Positions 24,087 through 32,681 of a stretch of DNA of 64,000 nucleotides are shown here, in pieces. The translations under genes and the position numbers were made by a program. Each line of letters opens with the position of its first letter. Within the stretch, counting starts at the first letter, position 1. Where the stretch lies: NCBI GenBank assembly GCA_958296025.1, contig OY282430.1, positions 2,542,001 through 2,606,000 on the forward strand, read 5' to 3'. Under the pieces are notes generated by a model. That model had not been told where the DNA came from and made no database searches. It worked only from the letters and a program-made list of their open reading frames with translations. The DNA is from an uncultured Pseudomonadales bacterium (GTDB lineage: Bacteria > Pseudomonadota > Gammaproteobacteria > Pseudomonadales > Azotimanducaceae).

Positions 24087-25265
24087 TTAGCCGCCGTTCA
24101 GCGCCCGCACGTTGATGACGCTGTCGATGGCGTTGAGCTCCGCGATCAACGCCGCGTCCGGGGCCGCCTCAATGTCCAGCAGGTTGTAGGCCACCTCGTC
24201 GCGGCTCTTGTTGAGAATGTCGATGATGTTGATGCCGTGCTTGGCCAGCACCGAGGTCATCTGACCGAGCATCCCGGCAACGTTCCGGTTGGTGACGGCC
24301 AAGCGATGCCCGTCGGAGGGTTCGAGGGCGACGGAGGGAAAGTTCACTGAGTTGCGGATGTTGCCGGTCTCCAGAAAGGCGACCAGCTGGTCGGCGGCCA
24401 TGACGGCGCAATTCTCCTCCGCCTCCGCGGTGCTAGCCCCCAAATGGGGAGTGAAGCGCACATTGGGGTGCCCAACCAGCCCAGGAATCGGGAAATCCGC
24501 CACATAGCCGCCCAGCCGGCCGTCGTCCAAGGCGCACCTCAGCGCCCCTGAGTCTACCACTGGCGCCCTGGCGAAATTGAGCAGCACGGTACCGGGCCGC
24601 AAGGCGCTTAGGGCTTGCCCACCGATCAGGCCCTCGGTCTCCGGCAGCAACGGCACATGCAGGCTGACGTAATCCGAACGGGCGATCAAGCTGGGCAGGT
24701 TCTCCATGCGCAGCACATCGCTTGGCAAACGCCAAGCCGCATCCACCGAAATGGCCGGGTCATGACCCAAAACCTCCATGCCCAAGTCCAAGGCCGAGCG
24801 AGCCACCAAAGAGCCAACGGCACCCAAGCCCACCACGCCCAAGGACTTGCCGTAAAGCTCCCGGCCCTTAAAGCGCTTCTTCTCGGCCTCCACCAAGGCG
24901 TTGAGTGCATCGGCGTCGATAACATCGCCTAGGCCGGCAACGAACTCCATGCCGCCAACAAGGTCGCGGGAGCTCAGGAGCATGGCGGCAAGAACCAATT
25001 CCTTCACTGAATTGGCGTTGCCGCCCGGAGTGTTGAACACCACCACCCCTTTTTCCGTGCAGCGCCGCACCGGTACGTTGTTGACGCCGGCGCCGGCCCG
25101 AGCGACGGCGCGCAAACGGCCATGCACGGCACCCGCCGCCAGCTTATGGCTGCGCAGCAGGATGCTGTCGGGGTCGGCGACCTCGCCGCTCACTTCGTAG
25201 CGTTGCGGGGAAAACCTTTCCAGACCCCGAGCCGCTATTTGATCGTAGATGCGAATTTTGTACAT
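24087..25265 (-). CDS. serA: D-3-phosphoglycerate dehydrogenase
   Basis: A 392-residue NAD-dependent dehydrogenase catalysing the first step of serine synthesis. The Rossmann motif is GVVGLGAVGSLVARSA; the substrate-side motif is ARAGAGVNNVPV, and the catalytic histidine is in FTPHLGASTAEAEE. A C-terminal ACT domain (LAVTNRNVAGMLGQMTSVLA) would bind serine for feedback control. Length fits the short SerA type. It is directly downstream of formate-THF ligase on the same strand; together they supply serine and C1-folate. The start is set at MYKIRIYD. Confidence 0.9.
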   Translation of the reverse strand: MYKIRIYDQIAARGLERFSPQRYEVSGEVADPDSILLRSHKLAAGAVHGRLRAVARAGAGVNNVPVRRCTEKGVVVFNTPGGNANSVKELVLAAMLLSSRDLVGGMEFVAGLGDVIDADALNALVEAEKKRFKGRELYGKSLGVVGLGAVGSLVARSALDLGMEVLGHDPAISVDAAWRLPSDVLRMENLPSLIARSDYVSLHVPLLPETEGLIGGQALSALRPGTVLLNFARAPVVDSGALRCALDDGRLGGYVADFPIPGLVGHPNVRFTPHLGASTAEAEENCAVMAADQLVAFLETGNIRNSVNFPSVALEPSDGHRLAVTNRNVAGMLGQMTSVLAKHGINIIDILNKSRDEVAYNLLDIEAAPDAALIAELNAIDSVINVRALNGG

Positions 25266-25352
25266 GATCTTCACGCCCCCGCCAAAACCAGTTGGACTCA
25301 GGGCATCCTTTGCCACGAACAATAGTTGCCTGGAACTTTGGGATGACCCTGC

Positions 25353-27008
25353 TCAGGTGCTCAGGATGCCGGTGATTTCGCCGGTGGATTCGTCGAGATC
25401 GATATCCCAGGCGTTGGGATGGGCGGGCAGGCCCGGCAGGGTGTTGATGTCTCCGGCCAAGGTGACGATCTGCCGGGCGCCGGCCTGCACCCTGATCTCC
25501 CGAATCGGCAACGTATGGCCGACCGGTACGTTCAGAAGCTCCGGCTTGGCGGACACCGACAGATGGGTCTTGGCCATGCACACAGGATGGCTCCAGCCCA
25601 AGGCGGCGAAGCGCTGCGCAGTCAGCCGGGTGCGCGGCCCCCACTCCACCAACTCCGCTTGGTAGATGACCTTGGCCAAGCGATCGACCTTGGCCTCCAG
25701 GGTCTCCTCGTCCCGGTACAGCAGATTCGGCTGCGGGTCGCCGCTGTAGGCGGCTTCCCAGACGGCGGCGGCCAAGTCCGTCATGCCGGCACCGCCCTCG
25801 GTGAAACCCTCCGCCTCGGCCACCGCAGCGCCGGCGTCATGCGCCGCGGCGGCGGCGACCTCCACCTCGGCACGGTTGTCGGTAGGAAAGCGGTTGATGG
25901 CCACCACCACCGGCAGGCCGTACATCTTGACGATGCGGATGGCGTTGGCCAAGTTCTGGGCGCCAACCTGCACGGCGTCCACATTGGGGGACTCCAAGTC
26001 TTCGCGCGCAACGCCGCCGTGCCAGCGCAAACCCCGCACCGTGGCCACCACCACCGCCGTCGCCGGCGCCGGACCGCCTTGGCGCACCTTAATGTCCATG
26101 AACTTCTCGAAGCCAAGATGGGCACCGAAGCCGGCTTCCGTCACCGTGATGTCGGCGCAGTTGACCGCCAAGCGGTCCGCTAGGATTGAACTGCAGCCGT
26201 GGGCGATGTTGCCGAACGGCCCCATGTGGATGATGGCCGGCTGGCCCTCCAAAGTCTGCGCCAAGTTAGGCTTCATGGCGTCCCGCAGCAACGCCATCAG
26301 GGCGCCGACGCCGCCCACTTCCCGGGCCGTCACCGGCTGCCCATCCTTCGTCCAGCCGACCACCACGTCGCCCAGGCGTTGGCGCAAATCTTCGTAGCTG
26401 GAGGCCAAGGCCAGAATGGCCATGATCTCCGAGGCGGCGGAGATGTCGAAGCCGCCCTCCCGCATCGGCCCGTTAATGCTGCCGCCGACGCCGGTGACCA
26501 CCTTGCGCAGGGCCCGATCCTCCGCATCCGTCACCCGCCGCCAAGTGACGCCGGGCGCCTCCAAACCAGCCACCGTCTTGCGGTGGACGGCGTTGTCGGT
26601 CATGGCGGCCAACAGGTTGTGGGCCGACTGCACAGCGTGGAAATCGCCGGTGAAGTGCAGGTTGATGTCCGCCGCTGGCTGCACGGTGGATTGACCGCCG
26701 CCAGTGCCGCCGCCCTTATGCCCGAACACCGGCCCGAGGGATGGCTGCCGCAAGGTGAGCGCGACGCTCTTGCCAATGCGGGCCAGGCCTTGGGTGAGGC
26801 CCACCGCCACGGTGGTCTTGCCCTCTCCGGCCGGCGTGGGCGTAATGGCGGTGACCACCACCAAGCGGCCCGGCGTTTGCCGGTTGGGAAAGGCGCCCAG
26901 CGGCACCTTCGCCTTGTGGGCGCCGTAAGGCTCCAGGTCCCCCGCCGCCAAGCCAAGGTCGGACGCCACGTCCGCAATGCTGCGCAAAGCTGTTTTCTTC
27001 ATCACCAT
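25353..27008 (-). CDS. fhs: Formate--tetrahydrofolate ligase
   Basis: A 551-residue enzyme converting formate, ATP and THF to 10-formyl-THF. The P-loop is TPTPAGEGKTTVAVGL near residue 58; GHKGGGTGGGQSTVQP and MREGGFDISAASEIMAILA are family signatures. The C-terminal region has LPGLPAHPNAWDIDLD. Many Gammaproteobacteria use FolD/PurU instead; organisms that oxidise methyl groups often carry this ligase, running it either way. Placement beside serA and near the MttB-like and sarcosine-type dehydrogenases supports a demethylation/C1 role. Confidence 0.93.
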   Translation of the reverse strand: MVMKKTALRSIADVASDLGLAAGDLEPYGAHKAKVPLGAFPNRQTPGRLVVVTAITPTPAGEGKTTVAVGLTQGLARIGKSVALTLRQPSLGPVFGHKGGGTGGGQSTVQPAADINLHFTGDFHAVQSAHNLLAAMTDNAVHRKTVAGLEAPGVTWRRVTDAEDRALRKVVTGVGGSINGPMREGGFDISAASEIMAILALASSYEDLRQRLGDVVVGWTKDGQPVTAREVGGVGALMALLRDAMKPNLAQTLEGQPAIIHMGPFGNIAHGCSSILADRLAVNCADITVTEAGFGAHLGFEKFMDIKVRQGGPAPATAVVVATVRGLRWHGGVAREDLESPNVDAVQVGAQNLANAIRIVKMYGLPVVVAINRFPTDNRAEVEVAAAAAHDAGAAVAEAEGFTEGGAGMTDLAAAVWEAAYSGDPQPNLLYRDEETLEAKVDRLAKVIYQAELVEWGPRTRLTAQRFAALGWSHPVCMAKTHLSVSAKPELLNVPVGHTLPIREIRVQAGARQIVTLAGDINTLPGLPAHPNAWDIDLDESTGEITGILST

Positions 27009-27452
27009 AGTCCAAATTCACTCCGTCGGATGAGCGGCGGGCGAACTCAATACCAGCACAGGCGGAAAGTCAAACCAAAAATGCGGCTTCACAGGTCCCG
27101 TCGCAAGGCAACTGCGCCTTCTTCATCGCCAAATCCGATATCGGGTGGCGCGGTCCGGCGGCGGGTCAGGCCGGGGCGTTGGACTCCACGTCCTCAATGA
27201 CTCGGTACCACTCCCAACGGATGCCCTCCGGTTCGGTGGCCCAGACCTTGTTCTGCCGGGCGTGACAGCAAGTGGTGTTTTCCTCGACTTTGTCGGCGAG
27301 GCCAGCCGCCACTAGCCGCTCTGTCGCCTTTCGGACCTCGGCGTCGTCCTGTACCTCACCGCGGCCGAAACGAGTCGGTCGCGGTGATTTCCATCTCCAA
27401 TACAATCTCCTACAATGCGTGTCCGTTCCCATCCACCACGAGGGCCTTCAAC
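27009..27452. other. Intergenic region with truncated arsI relic and possible promoter
   Basis: About 440 bases between divergent fhs and the MttB-family gene. The only coding trace is the arsI-like fragment at 27166-27369. Toward the MttB start, two tacaat hexamers (near 27401 and 27413) could be -10 elements, but no convincing -35 is seen. Confidence 0.4.
27166..27369 (-). pseudogene. C-terminal remnant of an ArsI/CadI-type organoarsenical lyase
   Basis: The last 68 codons read VQDDAEVRKATERLVAAGL, ENTTCCHARQNKVWATEPEG and WEWYRVI. The pattern is that of the second half of the ArsI/CadI vicinal-oxygen-chelate proteins, including the TTCC arsenic-binding cysteine pair. The N-terminal half with the first metal ligand is missing; upstream codons encode unrelated sequence. 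The protein would be inactive, and no arsR or arsM gene is nearby. Confidence 0.65.
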
Positions 27453-28997
27453 ATGGCGAGACGAGCCGGCGGCAGGAAAGCGCGCCAAGCGCTACGGGCG
27501 GCGCCCTTGGCGGAAGCCATCAAACCAGTGCATCCCGGCGAACTCGGCGGGCAGTATAGGCCGCTGAAGGAGGCGGACATCGCCGCCATCATTGAGAACA
27601 GCTTCCGCATTCTCGAGGAGGTCGGTTTCGGCGAGCCCACGCCCCACTGCATCGAAACCTGCTTGGCGGTGGGGGCCGTCGTCGGTGGGGATGAACGCCT
27701 GAAAATGCCTAGGGCGGTGGTCGAGAACGCCTTAGGGCAGGCCCAGCGAGATTTGGTCCTACACGGCCAGAACCCGCAGCACGACCTGCACCTAAGCGGC
27801 AGCAGGGTCCACTGCGCCACCGCCGGCGCGGCGGTAATGGTGGCCGATTCCGAGAACAACGCCTATCGAGAGTCCACCGCCCAAGACCTCTACGACATGG
27901 CGCGGATCGTGGACCAATGCGAGCACATCCACATGTTCCAGCGCACCTGCGTGCCGCGCGACATCGAGGACAACTACGCCTTGGACGTCAACACCACCTA
28001 TGCTGCGGTGATGGGCACCACCAAGCACGTGGGCGCAAGCTGGACCCAAGGCTGGCATGTGCAGAAGACCTTGGAGATGCTGCACCAGATCGCCGGGAGC
28101 GAGGCGGCATGGCGGGCTAGGCCGTTCGTCAGCCAGTCTAACTGCTTCGTGGTGCCGCCCATGAAGTTCGCCACGGACGCCTTGGAGTGCCTGCGGGTGG
28201 CGGTCGAAGGCGGCATGCCGGTGCTACTGCTGTCCGCCGGGCAAGCCGGGGCCACCACGCCGGCCTGCTTGGCCGGGGCCGTCTCCCAAGCTTGGGCGGA
28301 ATGCTTGGGGGGCCTGGTTTACGTCAACGCCATCCGACCAGGCGCCCCGGCCATTCTCGGCACTTGGCCGTTCGTCTCGGATCTGCGCACCGGCGCCATG
28401 AGCGGCGGCTCCCCGGAGCAGGCCCTGCTCTGCGCCGCCTGCGCCCAAGTCGGCCTAGTCCTTGACCTGCCCTTCGGCACCGCCTGCGGCATGTCGGACG
28501 CCAAGTTTCCGGACTTCCAGGCTGGGGCCGAACGGGCCTCCGCAGTGGCGGCCACCGCCTTGGCCGGCGCCAACATCATCTACGAATCCGCCGGCATGTA
28601 CGCCAGCCTGTTGGGCACCTGCCCGGAAAGCCTGCTGCTGGACAACGACGTGCTCGGCGCCGCCCTGCGCATGACCCGGGGCATCGAAGTCAACCAAGAC
28701 ACCCTGAGCTTCGATGAAATCAAGCGGGTTTGCACTGGTGGCGAAGGCCACTACCTAGGCTCAGACAAGACCTTGCAGGTCATGCAAAGCGAGTACATCT
28801 ACCCAGACTTCGGCGACCGCCTAAGCCCCAACGTCTGGGAGGAAGCGGGCAAGCCGGTGATGCTGAACCTAGCCATCGAGCGCAAGCGGGAAATCCTCAG
28901 CACCTACTTCCCAAGCCACGTCAGCGACGAGGTGGACGCGCTGGTGCGGGACAAATTCCCCATTCACCTGCCCCGGGAGGCGATGGGCAGGAGTTGA
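27453..28997 (+). CDS. MttB-family corrinoid-dependent methyltransferase, non-pyrrolysine
   Basis: A 514-residue member of the trimethylamine methyltransferase superfamily. Features are the N-terminal GQYRPLKEADIAAIIENSF, the barrel segments CVPRDIEDNYALDVNTTYAA and TACGMSDAKFPDFQAGAERA, and a C-terminal domain ending HVSDEVDALVRDKFP. There is no in-frame amber codon, so it is the non-pyrrolysine type, whose characterised members demethylate glycine betaine, proline betaine or carnitine. The methyl group would go to a corrinoid protein, not seen in this window. The ATG at 27453 is chosen because homology starts soon after. Two dimethylglycine/sarcosine-type dehydrogenases lie nearby. Confidence 0.85.
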   Translation: MARRAGGRKARQALRAAPLAEAIKPVHPGELGGQYRPLKEADIAAIIENSFRILEEVGFGEPTPHCIETCLAVGAVVGGDERLKMPRAVVENALGQAQRDLVLHGQNPQHDLHLSGSRVHCATAGAAVMVADSENNAYRESTAQDLYDMARIVDQCEHIHMFQRTCVPRDIEDNYALDVNTTYAAVMGTTKHVGASWTQGWHVQKTLEMLHQIAGSEAAWRARPFVSQSNCFVVPPMKFATDALECLRVAVEGGMPVLLLSAGQAGATTPACLAGAVSQAWAECLGGLVYVNAIRPGAPAILGTWPFVSDLRTGAMSGGSPEQALLCAACAQVGLVLDLPFGTACGMSDAKFPDFQAGAERASAVAATALAGANIIYESAGMYASLLGTCPESLLLDNDVLGAALRMTRGIEVNQDTLSFDEIKRVCTGGEGHYLGSDKTLQVMQSEYIYPDFGDRLSPNVWEEAGKPVMLNLAIERKREILSTYFPSHVSDEVDALVRDKFPIHLPREAMGRS

Positions 28998-29152
28998 CAG
29001 GCGGCCCACAGCGTGACGGTTTTCATCGCCTGCATGACCGCTAGGGTCCGCTAGCCGTTCGACACCGCCATTGGGGTAACCTAAACCGGCACAATGAAAG
29101 CCGCGGCCGCTTGGGTTTCGGCTGATGCGGAAATGGAACGGATGGCGCACAG

Positions 29153-32100
29153 ATGAGCCTCCATCAAGCCCTGCAAGCCTTCGCGGCGGCAGTGACGGCT
29201 AAGACCGGGCTGCTGCCGGGCGGAGGGCCGGAAGAGCAGTTGCGTGGCCCGTTCGAGAATTTCATTGCGGCGGCCGGCGCCGCGTTGGGCCGGGAACTGA
29301 TTTGCGCCGGCGAAACGGCGCTGCCAGACCGCTTGGGCCGCCCCGACTTCGCCATCCACGAGCAGGGGGCGCTAACCGGCTATGCGGAGCTCAAGGCGCC
29401 CGGCCTCGGCGCGGACGCAAGCCGCTTCCGCGGCAGGGACCGGGCGCAGTTCAAGCGCTTCTCCGCCATCCCCAATCTGCTCTACAGCGACGGCAGCTAT
29501 TGGGCGCTGTACCGAAACGGCCAGCGCGTCGGCAAGATCGTGCGTCTTTCCGGCGATGCAGCCCAGGACGGCGCGGCGGCGCTCGGCGAGGAAGACGCCC
29601 GCGCCATTGAGGGCCTGCTGCGCGATTTCCTCGCCTGGACGCCCATCCTGCCGTTGGACCGCACGGGCCGGGTCGATCTCAAAGCCTTCGCCGAGCTGGT
29701 CGCGCCGCTGTGCCGGATGCTGCGCGACGATGTGGCCGATGCGCTCAAGAACGCCGAATCGCCCATGCTCGCCCTAGCCGGCGACTGGCGGGAACTGCTG
29801 TTCCCGGAGGGCACGGACGAAGAGTTCGCCGACGCCTACGCGCAAACCGTCACCTTCGCCCTGTTGCTCGGGCGCAGCGAAGGCGCGGCGCCGCTCACCT
29901 TGGAGAGCGCCCAAGCCGTCCTGGCCGCCCAGCACAATCTGCTGTCCCGCGCCCTGCAAGTGCTCACCGATCACCGGGTGCGCCGGGAAATGGCGGCCTC
30001 CCTGGACCTGCTGCTGCGCGTCATGGCCGTGGTTCCTCCCGGTCCGCTCGCCGCGCCGGGGGATCCTTGGCTGTACTTCTACGAAGACTTCCTCGCCGCC
30101 TACGATCCCGAACTGCGCAAGAACGCCGGCGTCTATTACACGCCCGTGCAAGTGGTCCGCGCCCAGGTGCGCCTGGTCGATGAACTGCTGACGGAGCGCT
30201 TGGGCAAGCCCCTTGGCTTCGCCGACCCGGAGGTCGTGGTGCTGGATCCGGCGGTCGGCACCGGCACCTACCTACTCGGCGTCATCGAGCATGCCTTGCG
30301 GCGCATCGAGGCCGAACGGGGCGCCGGCGCCGTACCCGGACAAGCGGCGGAACTGGCCCGGAATCTGCACGGGTTCGAGCGTCTGGTCGGCGCTTACGCC
30401 GTCAGCGAACTGCGCGTCAACCGCGCCTTGCGGGATCGGGGAGCGCCGCCGGACAGCACGGCGCACATCTATCTGACCGACACCCTGGCGAGCCCCAATG
30501 CCCAGCCCCGACAGTTGCCGCTGTTCATGCAGCCCATTTCCGAACAACACGAAAAGGCGCTGGCGGTGAAGCGCGAGGCGCAGGTCATCGTCTGCCTAGG
30601 CAACCCCCCCTACGACCGGCACGAAGCCGCCACGGCGGACAACGGCGACCGCACCGGCGCCTGGGTTCGCTGGGGCGACGCGGGAGGTGGCGCGGACGCC
30701 ATCCTGCGGGACTTCGTCGAACCCGTCATCGCCGCCAAGCGCGGCGGGCAGCTCAAGAACCTCTACAACCTCTACGTCTATTTCTGGCGCTGGGCGCTGT
30801 GGAAGCTGTTCGAGCACGACAGCGCTTTCATGCGAGCGGCGGGGCCCTCGCGCACCCCGGCCGCGAACTCTCTTATGCGAGGGGCAGGCCCCTCGCGCAC
30901 CCCTGCCGCGAACTCTCTTATGCGAGGGGCAGGCCCCTCGCGCACCCCTGCCGCGAACTCTCTTATGCGAGGGGCAGGCCCCTCGCGCACCCCTGCCGCG
31001 GGCGCTGGCGTGGCGAGCTTCATCAGCGCGTCGAGCTACCTGGACGGCGACGCCTTTCTCGGCATGCGTACGCACATGCGGCGAGTTTGCGACGAGATCT
31101 GGATTCTTGACCTCGGCGGCGAGGGCCATGTCTCGGGGCGCGATGACGACAACCTGTTCGCCATCCGCACGCCGGTGGCCATCGCGGTGGCCGTTCGGGC
31201 GAACGACCCGGCGTTGGACCAGCCAGCGAAGGTGCATTACGCCAAGCTCGAAGGAACGCGCCAAGGCAAGCTGGACGCGCTGGACGCCATCGACGGATTC
31301 GCCGCGGTGCGCTGGCGCGACTGCCCGGACGATTGGCATGCGCCGTTCCGCCCTACCGCGCAAGGCGACTACTTCGGCTGGCCGCGGCTGACGGATCTGA
31401 TGCCGTGGCAGCACTCTGGTGTTCAGCTAAAACGCACTTGGCCCATCGCGCCGGATGCCGACACGCTGGAACGCCGTTGGCGGCAGCTTCTTAGGCACCA
31501 GGGCGCCCGCAGGTCCCAAGCGTTCCGGGAAACTGGCGATCGAACCACGGCCGGCAGCTATGGCGTCGCCCTGACGGACAGCGGCGACCCGACGCCCATC
31601 GCCAGCCTGCCGAGCGACGCTCCCATGCCGGAAGTGCGGCGCTACGCCTACCGCGCCTTTGATCGACAACACGTCATTGCCGACAGCCGCTTGATGTCAC
31701 GCCCGCGTACGGACCTCTGGCGCAATCACGGCGAAAGTCAACTATATCTAACGGGCCATTTAACTAGCGCGATGGGCGGCGGCCCGGCCTTAGTGGCCTG
31801 CGCCGAGATCCCTGATCTACATCACTTTTCCGGGCGCGGCGCCAAGGATGCGATTCCGCTGTACCGCGCCGCGGACGCTTCCACAGCGAATATCCTGCCC
31901 GGCCTGTTGGAAGCGTTGTCCCAAGCCTATAACCACCCCGTCGCGACGGAGGATTTCCTCGCCTACGCCTACGGTGCCTTGGCCCATCCAGGCTTCGCCG
32001 TCCGCTACCAGGCGGAACTGGAAACCCGGCAACTGCGCCTGCCGCTCACCAAGAATGCCGCGCTGTTCACCGAACTGCGGGCCATCGGCGCCCGGCTGCT

Positions 32101-32599
32101 GTTCCTGCACACCTACGCCACCCGCTTCCGGCAGAATGGCTGGCCCCACCGGATTCCGCCCGGTGCGGCGAGATGCCCCAAGGCCGTTCCCGGCGAGGCT
32201 GACAGCTATCCCGACGCCTTCGACTACCACAGCGCAACCCGCACCTTGCGCGTCGGCGAGGGCGAGTTTGCGCCCGTGGCCGCCGAGATTTACGAGTTCC
32301 AGGTGTCCGGCTTCCCGGTTGTGCGCTCCTGGCTCAGATGCCGCATGAAGCAAGGCGCCGGCCGCAAGTCGTCGCCCCTCGATGACATCCGTCCAGAGCG
32401 CTGGACAGCGGTCTTCACCAACGAGCTGCTCGACTTGCTTTGGGTATTGGAGGCGACAGTGGAGCTGCAGCCGCAACAGGCGCGTTTGCTTGATGCCGTG
32501 GTGGCTAGCGATTGCTTTCTCGCCGACGACCTGCCACCCGTGCCGGAGGCGCTGCGCAAGCCACCCAAGCCCGGGGCGGAAAGGACTGCTTTGCTGTAA
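29153..32599 (+). CDS. Single-chain restriction-modification enzyme, type IIG/ISP-like, copy 2 with in-frame repeat array
   Basis: A 1148-residue paralog of the gene at 18208 with the same layout: nuclease D in GRPDFAIH and E-x-K in YAELKAPG near residues 67-83, YYTP near 328, motif I LDPAVGTGTYLLG near 363, NPPYDRHE near 484, and the same C-terminal specificity region. It differs by a 60-residue insertion (about 557-616) made of four 15-residue repeats (GAGPSRTPAANSLMR type) encoded by a 4 x 45-bp array. The array sits between the methyltransferase NPPY motif and the SFISASSYL segment. The frame stays open, so the protein may tolerate it as a loop. It separates the MttB-like gene from the demethylating dehydrogenases. 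Confidence 0.85.
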   Translation: MSLHQALQAFAAAVTAKTGLLPGGGPEEQLRGPFENFIAAAGAALGRELICAGETALPDRLGRPDFAIHEQGALTGYAELKAPGLGADASRFRGRDRAQFKRFSAIPNLLYSDGSYWALYRNGQRVGKIVRLSGDAAQDGAAALGEEDARAIEGLLRDFLAWTPILPLDRTGRVDLKAFAELVAPLCRMLRDDVADALKNAESPMLALAGDWRELLFPEGTDEEFADAYAQTVTFALLLGRSEGAAPLTLESAQAVLAAQHNLLSRALQVLTDHRVRREMAASLDLLLRVMAVVPPGPLAAPGDPWLYFYEDFLAAYDPELRKNAGVYYTPVQVVRAQVRLVDELLTERLGKPLGFADPEVVVLDPAVGTGTYLLGVIEHALRRIEAERGAGAVPGQAAELARNLHGFERLVGAYAVSELRVNRALRDRGAPPDSTAHIYLTDTLASPNAQPRQLPLFMQPISEQHEKALAVKREAQVIVCLGNPPYDRHEAATADNGDRTGAWVRWGDAGGGADAILRDFVEPVIAAKRGGQLKNLYNLYVYFWRWALWKLFEHDSAFMRAAGPSRTPAANSLMRGAGPSRTPAANSLMRGAGPSRTPAANSLMRGAGPSRTPAAGAGVASFISASSYLDGDAFLGMRTHMRRVCDEIWILDLGGEGHVSGRDDDNLFAIRTPVAIAVAVRANDPALDQPAKVHYAKLEGTRQGKLDALDAIDGFAAVRWRDCPDDWHAPFRPTAQGDYFGWPRLTDLMPWQHSGVQLKRTWPIAPDADTLERRWRQLLRHQGARRSQAFRETGDRTTAGSYGVALTDSGDPTPIASLPSDAPMPEVRRYAYRAFDRQHVIADSRLMSRPRTDLWRNHGESQLYLTGHLTSAMGGGPALVACAEIPDLHHFSGRGAKDAIPLYRAADASTANILPGLLEALSQAYNHPVATEDFLAYAYGALAHPGFAVRYQAELETRQLRLPLTKNAALFTELRAIGARLLFLHTYATRFRQNGWPHRIPPGAARCPKAVPGEADSYPDAFDYHSATRTLRVGEGEFAPVAAEIYEFQVSGFPVVRSWLRCRMKQGAGRKSSPLDDIRPERWTAVFTNELLDLLWVLEATVELQPQQARLLDAVVASDCFLADDLPPVPEALRKPPKPGAERTALL
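30821..31000. repeat. 4 x 45-bp palindrome-containing tandem array inside a methyltransferase domain
   Basis: Units are 30821-30865 (diverged), 30866-30910, 30911-30955 and 30956-31000 (the last three essentially identical). Each unit contains the palindrome gcgaggggcaggcccctcgc: eight-base arms around a four-base loop. The unit length is divisible by three. The paralog at 18208 has no such array in the corresponding place. Confidence 0.92.
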
Positions 32600-32681
32600 G
32601 CCAACAACCAGCGGCAACTCCCCAGAGAGAACGGCTCTCGGCCAAGCCGGTTGCAATGCAATGGGATGCGGCGGGTCGGCC

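Noticed and set aside
27453-28997. Pyrrolysine-containing trimethylamine methyltransferase
   Set aside because: The frame has no internal amber codon and no pyl genes are nearby, so it belongs to the non-pyrrolysine branch.
30821-31000. Possible CRISPR array
   Set aside because: The units are directly adjacent with no spacers, lie inside a coding frame, and no cas gene is present.
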